Shown here: piece after piece, positions 16,741 to 23,182 of the stretch
How positions within the stretch are numbered: the stretch's first letter is position 1
Layout: each line of letters begins with the position of its first letter
DNA from: Anaerolineaceae bacterium
GTDB taxonomy: Bacteria > Chloroflexota > Anaerolineae > Promineifilales > Promineifilaceae
Length of the DNA: 64,000 bases
Reading direction: 5' to 3'
Assembly (NCBI GenBank): GCA_002699125.1
Contig: PABI01000088.1
Span: 1 to 64,000, forward strand
Program-made: the position numbers and the translations under genes
The notes under the pieces: generated by a model
What the model saw: only the letters and a program-made list of their open reading frames with translations
What the model was told of the DNA's origin: nothing
The model's database searches: none

Positions 16741-16845
16741 GCAAATCACAGAAAACTTTGAACTAGAAAACAAGGTTTCTTGTGATTTGCTCAGTAAAAG
16801 CCAAATTTGAGTTCGTTTTATTTTAAATAGCTTCTTGGCTTTTAC
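16741..16845. repeat. paired-hairpin element, copy 2
   Basis: It begins right after the fabG stop. Hairpin A: GCAAATCACA (16741-16750) with TGTGATTTGC (16781-16790). Spacer TCA. Hairpin B: GTAAAAGCCAA (16794-16804) with TTGGCTTTTAC (16835-16845), loop 30 bases ending in CTTC as in copy 1. Confidence 0.85.
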
Positions 16846-16895
16846 TAACAAACCAGACCAGGTACCTATTGCATACAAGTAGGGAGCAAACAATA

Positions 16896-17261
16896 ATGGA
16901 TAATGTACAGGAAAGCATTGGCCGTATCGAAGTTGCCCCGGACGTACTGGTGACAATTGCCCATTACGCGACGTTACGGGTTGAGGGGGTTGCCAAAATG
17001 GCTCCCATTCCGGCCGACGTAGCCCGCCTTTTCCGTCGGGAATCGCGGCAAGCAGGGATTTTGCTTAATTTAAGCGACGAGAATAAGGTTAAATTTGATA
17101 TTTACGTTATAATGAGTCCGCACGTGAACATTATGGAGACCAGCAAACGCCTGCAAACGGCCGTTGCCGAAGCAGTAGATACGATGGTTGGCATTTCTGT
17201 AGATGCTGTCAACGTGCACGTTGAAGATGTTGTCTATACCCAGGAAGAATCAATCAACTAA
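16896..17261 (+). CDS. Asp23/Gls24 family protein, copy 2
   Basis: A 121-residue Asp23-family protein: GRIEVAPDVLVTIAHYATLRVEGV, a central VKFDIYVIMSPHVNIME, and the closing DAVNVHVEDVVY. AGGGAG (16881-16886) precedes ATG 16896; the frame extends to 16869 without a good start. It is followed 49 bases later by nusB, the same asp23-nusB (yqhY-nusB) neighbourhood seen in Firmicutes, where YqhY is tied to acetyl-CoA carboxylase control. The window therefore carries both the yloU-type and yqhY-type paralogs, at either end of the lipid block. Confidence 0.87.
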   Translation: MDNVQESIGRIEVAPDVLVTIAHYATLRVEGVAKMAPIPADVARLFRRESRQAGILLNLSDENKVKFDIYVIMSPHVNIMETSKRLQTAVAEAVDTMVGISVDAVNVHVEDVVYTQEESIN

Positions 17262-17310
17262 CCACTGCACCTAAACCCTTCCTGGCAAACGGTCAATCCG
17301 TCTGTTAACT

Positions 17311-17754
17311 ATGAAAACAAGACGTCGCGCCAGGCGCGTAACACTGGAAACACTTTACGAATACGACATCGCCAACCATCCACCGGGCGAAGTCTTGGAG
17401 CGGCGTCTTCAGGAAAACCCGATGGAGAAGACAGGTGTTGAGTTTGCCTCTCGATTGATTCAGGGTGTTATCCAGCACCAGGATGAGATGGACACCCTCA
17501 TTGCCAAATACGCCCCCGAATGGCCATTGGACCAGATGGCCGTGATAGACCGCAACATCCTCCGTATTGCCATTTTTGAATTCTTAATTGAAGGGGAAAC
17601 CCCCGTAAAAGTGGCCATCAATGAAGCCGTTGAACTGGCCAAAACGTACGGCTCAGACAGCGCCCCCCGCTTTATCAACGGCGTACTCGGCACGCTAGCC
17701 GATCACATACCCCAGTTAAAAGAACAGTTTCTACCCCTCCCCGTTCCCGAATAA
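17311..17754 (+). CDS. nusB: transcription antitermination factor NusB
   Basis: A 147-residue all-helical RNA-binding protein that with NusE (S10) binds boxA in rRNA leaders. Diagnostic features: basic N-terminus [19 protein letters not shown], the helix [19 protein letters not shown], and the C-terminal [19 protein letters not shown] followed by FINGVLG. Length is standard. The ATG lacks a strong ribosome site. Confidence 0.95.
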   Translation: MKTRRRARRVTLETLYEYDIANHPPGEVLERRLQENPMEKTGVEFASRLIQGVIQHQDEMDTLIAKYAPEWPLDQMAVIDRNILRIAIFEFLIEGETPVKVAINEAVELAKTYGSDSAPRFINGVLGTLADHIPQLKEQFLPLPVPE

Positions 17755-17767
17755 CTTCACTTAAGCT

Positions 17768-18235
17768 ATGGCCACCATTGTTTGCTACGACATCCACGGC
17801 AATGCAGTCCCCGTCGCTGCCGAAGCCATTACCTTTCGTCCGGCCGTTTATGGCATCTTCATTGAAAACAACCAGGTTTTGCTGCAAAAGCAAGCACAAA
17901 CTGATTTGTGGCATCCGCCCGGCACCATGCTCACCACCAGCGATCCACCAACCCAGGTCATTCGCCACTATTTCCGGCAAATTACAGGGCTAACTCCGGT
18001 CATTGGCTCACTTTTGTTTGTCGAGGATCAATATTTCCTGGATGAGGAACGCCGCGCCTGGAAATTGTCGGCGATGTATTATGGCTTGGAACGGCCGTTA
18101 ACCACCGCCACCTCCCTCACCGAATCCGAAGAAGCCAGCCAAACCCAGTGGGTGCCCCTCACGGAGCTCCAGCGCGAGCAGTTTCAATTTGGCTACGAAG
18201 CCGTCCAGGCCGGCAAATTGCAGCAGAAATTGTAA
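17768..18235 (+). CDS. Nudix-fold protein with a degenerate Nudix box
   Basis: A 155-residue protein with the Nudix fold pattern: AVYGIFIENNQVLLQKQA, then LWHPPGTML where the box should start, and a C-terminal WVPLTELQ. The canonical box GX5EX7REUXEEXGU is not kept: counting from Gly52, the first Glu is Ser58, Arg66 is present, but the three metal-binding acids at 67, 70 and 71 are His, Arg and Gln. It is therefore probably not an active hydrolase and may be a binding protein. It sits 13 bases after nusB and ends just before the pheST promoter. Confidence 0.7.
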   Translation: MATIVCYDIHGNAVPVAAEAITFRPAVYGIFIENNQVLLQKQAQTDLWHPPGTMLTTSDPPTQVIRHYFRQITGLTPVIGSLLFVEDQYFLDEERRAWKLSAMYYGLERPLTTATSLTESEEASQTQWVPLTELQREQFQFGYEAVQAGKLQQKL

Positions 18236-18237
18236 AC

Positions 18238-18266
18238 TTGACACTCCCCGCTCCCGGTGCTATCAT
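18238..18266 (+). promoter_or_regulatory. promoter of the pheL-pheST operon
   Basis: TTGACA (18238-18243), 17-base spacer, TATCAT (18261-18266). The expected transcript start is near 18273, only about 3 bases before the leader-peptide ATG. Confidence 0.8.
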
Positions 18267-18275
18267 GCGCCCATC

Positions 18276-18356
18276 ATGAACCAACAGCGATTTTTTAGCT
18301 TCTTCTTTTTTATGGACACCCGCGCCGCGCTTGCGCCGGAGATTCGTTCTGCCTGA
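18276..18356 (+). CDS. pheL: Phe-rich leader peptide of the pheST attenuator
   Basis: A 26-codon reading frame beginning MNQQRFFSFFFFMD and ending at TGA 18354-18356. Six of eight consecutive codons (6-7 and 9-12) are Phe. Ribosome stalling here when Phe-tRNA is scarce would favour an antiterminator and raise expression of the Phe-tRNA synthetase genes downstream; E. coli pheM works this way. A strong terminator follows 33 bases later. GCCGCG in the leader (18324-18329) can pair with CGCGGC (18394-18399) in the terminator stem, a plausible antiterminator. No Shine-Dalgarno precedes the ATG, which lies almost at the predicted transcript start, so initiation may be leaderless. It is too short to be found by usual ORF calling. 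Confidence 0.85.
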   Translation: MNQQRFFSFFFFMDTRAALAPEIRSA

Positions 18357-18388
18357 GTAGAAGCAGCGCTAAAAACGGACTCTTTGTG

Positions 18389-18418
18389 AAAGACGCGGCC
18401 AACCCCGCGTCTTTTTTT
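18389..18418 (+). terminator. attenuator terminator upstream of pheS
   Basis: AAAGACGCGG (18389-18398) pairs with CCGCGTCTTT (18405-18414), loop of 6, with a T-run 18412-18418. This is a textbook intrinsic terminator placed between the Phe leader peptide and pheS. Confidence 0.92.
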
Positions 18419-18424
18419 GTGTCT

Positions 18425-18523
18425 GGCTTTTTCGGAGTTTAAATGATCCGATTCGCCCCGAAAAAGCCTTAGCCAATTCCAGAAATCTGCTCAATTTTGG
18501 CGTTTATTATTTCTGGAATTGGC
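18425..18523. repeat. paired-hairpin element, third locus
   Basis: Hairpin 1: GGCTTTTTCGG (18425-18435) with CCGAAAAAGCC (18458-18468), loop 22. Spacer TTA. Hairpin 2: GCCAATTCCAGAAAT (18472-18486) with ATTTCTGGAATTGGC (18509-18523), loop 22. The layout matches the elements at 14040 and 16741, but the stems are unrelated. Confidence 0.75.
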
Positions 18524-18568
18524 CACTTTGGGCAACTGCCGCTAAACTTTTTGCTTGGGAATTGTAAG

Positions 18569-18642
18569 CCACAGAGAACACAGAGTTTTAGGAGTAAAAT
18601 CCGCAAGCGCCATCTGCGTAATCTGTGTCAATCTGCGGATAA
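18569..18642. repeat. dispersed CACAGAG/ATCTGCG repeat before pheS
   Basis: CCACAGAGAACACAGAG is followed by ATCTGCGTAATCTGTGTC and AATCTGCGGATAA, ending about 10 bases before the pheS ribosome site. The same words occur at 55100, 56351, 58037 and 60073. Confidence 0.65.
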
Positions 18643-18664
18643 AAACAACATTAGGAAGTTAATT

Positions 18665-19690
18665 ATGCTAGACGAACTGGAATCATTGTACAAAGCATCT
18701 CTAGACAAGCTGGAGGATGTGGACAGCACGGCCGTTCTTGACGAATGGTACCGTGAAACTTTAGGTCGTAAAGGTAGCATCTACCTGCTGACGCGCCAGG
18801 TGGGCCAGCTTAGCGCTGAGGAACGGCCGATTTTCGGCAAACGGATCAATGTCGTCAAAAGTGAGCTGGAAGCCGCCTACGAAGCGCGCCAGGCGGAGCT
18901 GAAAGCGGCCGAATTGGCCGATAAGATCGCCAGCTCTGCTATTGATGTGACTTTGCCAGGACGGCCGTTAACCACCGGCGGACTGCACATCATTACCCAA
19001 ACGCTGCGCGACATCTACCGCATCTTCGGCGACATGGGTTTCCAAATTTACCGTTCGCCCGATGTGGAAACTGACGCCTATAATTTTGAGCTGCTCAACT
19101 TCCCGCCGCACCATCCAGCGCGAGAAATGCAGGACAGCTTCTACACCGAAAACCCGGAGGTGATTCTGCGCACCCACACCAGCGCCGGACAAATTCGGGC
19201 CATGCGCGAATATCATCCCGAACCGGTGCGCGTGATTTTGCCCGGCATGTGTTACCGCAACGAGCAGATCACTACCCGCAGCAGCATCCAGTTCACCCAG
19301 GTAGAAGGGCTGGCTGTGGGCACCAACATCACCTTCGCCGACCTCAAAGGCACGCTCACCGAGTTTGCTCGCCGCCTCTATGGGGCCGACCGGCAAACTC
19401 GCTTCCGCGCCAGCTACTTCCCCTTCACCGAACCCAGCGCCGAGATGGATATCACCTGCTTCCTGTGCAATTCAGAAGGCTGCCAGCTGTGCAAATACAC
19501 GGGCTGGCTGGAGATTTTAGGCAGCGGCATGGTCCATCCTACCGTTTTACGCAATGGCGGCTACGATCCGGAAGTGTACACAGGCTTTGCCTTTGGGCTA
19601 GGGCCGGAGCGCATCGCCATTCTCAGACACGGCATCGACGATATTCGCCTGTTCTGGAACAACGATTTGCGCTTTTTACAGCAGTTCTAA
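18665..19690 (+). CDS. pheS: phenylalanyl-tRNA synthetase alpha subunit
   Basis: Class II aminoacyl-tRNA synthetase subunit that carries the active site. The 341-residue protein has an N-terminal coiled coil (about 1-90), motif 1 region ITQTLRDIYRIFGDMGF, the PheS hallmark FPPHHPAREMQDSFY, motif 2 with PVRVILPGMCYRNE, and motif 3 FGLGPERIAILRHGI. The frame is open from 18497, but TTAGGAAG and ATG 18665 give the family N-terminus. It is transcribed after the Phe attenuator and followed by pheT. Confidence 0.97.
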   Translation: MLDELESLYKASLDKLEDVDSTAVLDEWYRETLGRKGSIYLLTRQVGQLSAEERPIFGKRINVVKSELEAAYEARQAELKAAELADKIASSAIDVTLPGRPLTTGGLHIITQTLRDIYRIFGDMGFQIYRSPDVETDAYNFELLNFPPHHPAREMQDSFYTENPEVILRTHTSAGQIRAMREYHPEPVRVILPGMCYRNEQITTRSSIQFTQVEGLAVGTNITFADLKGTLTEFARRLYGADRQTRFRASYFPFTEPSAEMDITCFLCNSEGCQLCKYTGWLEILGSGMVHPTVLRNGGYDPEVYTGFAFGLGPERIAILRHGIDDIRLFWNNDLRFLQQF

Positions 19691-19698
19691 TTACCCAG

Positions 19699-19744
19699 TT
19701 ACCTGATTACTCAATTACGAAATCGCAATCGAGTAATCAGGTAA
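19699..19744. repeat. 14-bp-stem hairpin between pheS and pheT
   Basis: TTACCTGATTACTC (19699-19712) pairs with GAGTAATCAGGTAA (19731-19744), loop of 18. No T-run follows. The words GAGTAAT/AATTAC also occur in the hairpin after der at 49996. It could protect or process the pheST mRNA. Confidence 0.7.
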
Positions 19745-19769
19745 TTAAGCAATTTTTTGGAGTTTTTCC

Positions 19770-22304
19770 ATGCTAGTACCACTCTCATGGCTTAAAGATT
19801 TTGTCACAATTGATAAATCCGTGGCGCAGGTAGACCGCCTGCTGACCAACGCCGGTTTGGAAGTAAAAACCATTGAATACATCGGCATCCCTGGCGCGGA
19901 ACTGGAATGGGACCGCGAACTCATTGTGCTGGCCCATTTGCTCAAGGTAGAGCAGCATCCCAATGCGGACCGGCTGGTGCTGGCCACGGTAGATTATGGT
20001 AACGGCCGCAGCAAAACCGTCGTCACCGGTGCGCCTAACCTGTTCCAATATTTGGAGCAGGGAGACGTCAGCGGCTTGCAGCTGTACTCCCCTTTAGCGT
20101 TGGAAGGGTCAACGTTGTACGACGGCCACAAAGACGGCCGTGTCCAAACCAAGCTCAAAGGACGCGAGCTGCGCGGCATCTACAATGACGCCATGCTCTG
20201 CTCCGAAAAGGAATTGGGCATCAGCGAGGAACACGAGGGCATCATCCTCATCAAAAAGGATGGCCACTCGCCGGACTACAAACCAGGCACGCCCCTACAA
20301 GACGTGCTGGGTGACGCCGTTTTGGAAATAGACATCATCCCCAACATCGCCCGCTGCGCCTCCATGGTGGGCGTGGCCCGCGAATATGCCGCCCTCACCA
20401 ACCAGCCCATCCGCTACCCGGATTATTCGGTGAAGATGGAAGGACCAAAGGTGGACGGCCGTATTCAACTCAGCACCGAAGAGCCCGAACTCAACCCCCG
20501 CTTCGTCGGCTATATCATTGAAGGCGTACAGCAAGTTGCCAGCCCCTACTGGATGCAGTATCGCCTGCGCCTGGCGGGGCAGCGTCCCATCAACGTGGTG
20601 GTAGACATCAGCAACTATGTCATGCTGGAGATGGGCCAGCCCAACCACACCTTCGACTACGACTTCCTGCGCCGCCGCGCCGACGAATACAATCCCGACG
20701 GCCCCATCCAGATCATCACCCGCCTGCCTGAAGACGGCGAGACGCTTACCACGCTGGACGGCATCACCCACAAGCTGGAGCCGTACAGCATTTTGGTAAC
20801 AGACCCGCTGGGTAACCTGAGCTTGGGCGGTGTGATGGGTGGTGAAGATAGCGAAATCAAACCGGAAACAGAAAACGTCTTTCTAGAAGCGGCCGCCTGG
20901 AATTTCATCAACATCCGCCGCACCAGCACCAAGCTGGGCATCCATACCGACGCCGCTTTCCGCTTTAGCCGGGGCGTGCATCCCAGCCAGGCGCTGCTGG
21001 GTGCGCAACGCGCCGCCGACCTGCTGCGCCGTTTGGCCGGCGGCACCGTCGCCGATGGCGTCATCGACTACTATCCCAATCCACCGGAGCCTGTGGTGGT
21101 GACGTTAAAACTGGAGTACGCTCGACGGCTCAGCGGCCTGGACTTAAGCGGAGCCGAGATGGCTGAGCTGTTGGAACGCCTCGAATTTGCCGCCGAAGTA
21201 CACGACAATCATCTTATCGTCACCGCACCCGATCACCGCATGGACATTGAAGGGCCGCATGACCTGGTGGAAGAGATTTGCCGCATGTACGGCTACGACA
21301 ACATCCCCTCCACCGTGCTGGCCGATGTGCTGCCACCCCAGCGGGGCAACCCCATGCTGGAGCAGGAAGAGCGCATCAAAGATGTGCTGGTGCAGGCTGG
21401 CCTGCAAGAATTGATCACTTTCCGCCTTACCTCAAAAGCACAGGAAGCCAAATTGATTCCCAAGGGTTACCCATCTGGGCCGGATGATCGGCCATATGTC
21501 ACCCTGACCAACCCCCTTTCCGCCGAACGGGCCGCCATGCGCCACAGCTTGCTGGCTTCTGTGCTGGATGTGGCTACGACCAACAGTCGCTACCAGGATC
21601 GGCTGGCGCTGTTTGAAGTTGGCCCCATTTTCATCGTTGATGAGGATGAGATTTTGCCTACGGAGCAAACGCGCCTCTCTATTTTGCTGAGCGGGCAGCG
21701 CAGCATCACTGGCTGGCAAAATGGCGAATCGGGCACGTACAACTTCTTCGATTTGAAGGGCGTTCTGGAGACGTTGTTCAAAGAGCTGCACCTCAGTATC
21801 AGCTACGAACCGCTGGAGCACCCCACCTACCGTCCTGGCCGCACGGCACGGCTGCTGCTGGGTGAAAACCAGGTGGGCGTGATGGGCGAGCTGCATCCGC
21901 TGGTAGTGGAGCAGTTTGACCTCCAATTCGAGGAAGAGCAGCCAGTCATCGCCGCGGACATCGATCTGGATGCCCTAATCGAGCATATTCCCTCACACTA
22001 TCCGTACGATCCCATCTCGCCATACCCGGCCGTGCATGAGGATATCGCCGTGGTAGTGGACAAAGGGATTGCGGCAAAGGAAGTTGAAGAGGTCATCCGC
22101 AACTCTGGTGGCTTCCTGCTCAAAGACGTAGAACTGTTCGATCTGTACGAAGGTGAGCAAATTGGTGCAGGCAAGAGAAGCCTAGCTTATCATCTCACCT
22201 TCCAGGCTCCCGACAAAACCCTCACCGACAAAGTGGTGCAAAAAAGCCGCAGCAAAATTATCAGCCAGCTGAAACACCGGCTAAACGCCCAGCTCCGCGA
22301 ATAA
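19770..22304 (+). CDS. pheT: phenylalanyl-tRNA synthetase beta subunit
   Basis: An 844-residue partner of PheS. Domains in order: MLVPLSWLKDFV N-terminus; EMAP-II-like tRNA-binding domain (about 40-150) with HPNADRLVLATV; B3/4 editing domain (about 215-400) with INVVVDISNYVMLEMGQPNHTFD; B5 (about 410-485); catalytic-like core with VEEICRMYGYDNIP; and a C-terminal FDX-ACB anticodon-binding domain (about 750-844) with SPYPAVHEDIAVVV. The bacterial long form is complete. TTGGAG precedes the ATG. Confidence 0.97.
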   Translation: MLVPLSWLKDFVTIDKSVAQVDRLLTNAGLEVKTIEYIGIPGAELEWDRELIVLAHLLKVEQHPNADRLVLATVDYGNGRSKTVVTGAPNLFQYLEQGDVSGLQLYSPLALEGSTLYDGHKDGRVQTKLKGRELRGIYNDAMLCSEKELGISEEHEGIILIKKDGHSPDYKPGTPLQDVLGDAVLEIDIIPNIARCASMVGVAREYAALTNQPIRYPDYSVKMEGPKVDGRIQLSTEEPELNPRFVGYIIEGVQQVASPYWMQYRLRLAGQRPINVVVDISNYVMLEMGQPNHTFDYDFLRRRADEYNPDGPIQIITRLPEDGETLTTLDGITHKLEPYSILVTDPLGNLSLGGVMGGEDSEIKPETENVFLEAAAWNFINIRRTSTKLGIHTDAAFRFSRGVHPSQALLGAQRAADLLRRLAGGTVADGVIDYYPNPPEPVVVTLKLEYARRLSGLDLSGAEMAELLERLEFAAEVHDNHLIVTAPDHRMDIEGPHDLVEEICRMYGYDNIPSTVLADVLPPQRGNPMLEQEERIKDVLVQAGLQELITFRLTSKAQEAKLIPKGYPSGPDDRPYVTLTNPLSAERAAMRHSLLASVLDVATTNSRYQDRLALFEVGPIFIVDEDEILPTEQTRLSILLSGQRSITGWQNGESGTYNFFDLKGVLETLFKELHLSISYEPLEHPTYRPGRTARLLLGENQVGVMGELHPLVVEQFDLQFEEEQPVIAADIDLDALIEHIPSHYPYDPISPYPAVHEDIAVVVDKGIAAKEVEEVIRNSGGFLLKDVELFDLYEGEQIGAGKRSLAYHLTFQAPDKTLTDKVVQKSRSKIISQLKHRLNAQLRE

Positions 22305-22311
22305 AGAATGG

Positions 22312-22356
22312 TGCGTGAAACGTGACGTGCGCCAGTGCAACGTCACGTTTCACGCA
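22312..22356 (+). terminator. strong hairpin after pheT
   Basis: TGCGTGAAACGTGACGT (22312-22328) pairs perfectly with 22340-22356 over an 11-base loop. There is no long T-run, only TTACATTT. It probably ends or stabilises the pheST transcript. Confidence 0.7.
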
Positions 22357-22449
22357 TTACATTTCGCTCCTCGAAAGCATCACCACAAAGGTTACTCTCC
22401 CAGCGCAAATCAAGAGTCGAAATAACTAAAATTTGATGGCAAAAACTGG

Positions 22450-22505
22450 TTGACATGCCTAAATTTCAGTGATATAGTTGACGCATCAACAGTTGAGGTA
22501 TCAAC
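22450..22505 (+). promoter_or_regulatory. marR promoter with two tandem palindromic operators
   Basis: TTGACA (22450-22455), 17-base spacer, TATAGT (22473-22478). Two palindromes follow at once: GTTGACGCATCAAC (22477-22490) and GTTGAGGTATCAAC (22492-22505), both GTTGA-N4-TCAAC and 15 bases centre to centre. They cover the -10 box and the likely start site, so bound repressor would block transcription. Autoregulation by the MarR protein is inferred. Confidence 0.82.
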
Positions 22506-22546
22506 TATATTTTGGAATCCCATAACCACAAGGTCACTGATACAGC

Positions 22547-23020
22547 ATGAGCGACAGAGAAGCGCTTTATAACTTGCTAAAGCAAACCTTCATCCTCCTT
22601 GATGATGGTGACCGTCGCTTATTTGGCCAATATGATCTCAGCCCCACCAGATATTATGCATTGCTCCATATTTCGGAAAAGCCAGGACTCTCATCCAGCG
22701 AGTTAAGTGACCGCCTGTTGTGTGATAAAAGCAACGTGACGCGCATTGTGAAAGGCCTGGAAAATACAGGGCATATTATTCGCAAACCACATGAAACAGA
22801 CGGCCGTACCCTCCGCCTCTACCTCACCGAACAAGGGAAATCTGTCTGCGCTGAAATATCCGCCGCGCATCAAACTTACAACGACCTCCGACTCAGCTGC
22901 ATCAGCGAAATATCACAAGGCAACCTCCTGGATAACCTTTCCCTGCTAAACAATTCCTTACAGGAAGAATTATCTAAGCCATTTCTGCCACTCAATGGAC
23001 ATCGTGCTGAAGAAAATTAA
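22547..23020 (+). CDS. MarR-family transcriptional regulator
   Basis: A 157-residue winged-helix regulator. Residues about 30-100 form the DNA-binding domain: LSPTRYYALLHISEKPGLSS, the recognition helix LLCDKSNVTRIVKGLENTG, and the wing with HETDGRTLRLYLTEQG. Flanking helices make the dimer interface. Two palindromic operators overlap its own promoter. It lies directly before a maltodextrin uptake cluster on the same strand, with a small terminator between, so it may control that cluster; MarR proteins more often respond to aromatic ligands, so this link is tentative. Confidence 0.9.
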   Translation: MSDREALYNLLKQTFILLDDGDRRLFGQYDLSPTRYYALLHISEKPGLSSSELSDRLLCDKSNVTRIVKGLENTGHIIRKPHETDGRTLRLYLTEQGKSVCAEISAAHQTYNDLRLSCISEISQGNLLDNLSLLNNSLQEELSKPFLPLNGHRAEEN

Positions 23021-23029
23021 CTTCAGATA

Positions 23030-23049
23030 AACCTTGCCTGGACAAGGTT
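23030..23049 (+). terminator. short hairpin after marR
   Basis: AACCTTG (23030-23036) pairs with CAAGGTT (23043-23049), loop of 6, with only a weak T-tract after it. Confidence 0.45.
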
Positions 23050-23182
23050 CCTTAATACGCATCTTTAATTCACAACATAGCCTTAAAAAATGAAGGAGGT
23101 GGTGCCTTCAGCAAAATCGTCAAAATTCGTCAATAAGTACGCCAACATTTCAAAATAAAAATATAAAAATTTGAGGAGAGAG

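Noticed and set aside
18238-18664. T-box in front of pheS
   Set aside because: There is no GGTGGNACC sequence or stem I; the Phe-rich ORF plus terminator explains the region.
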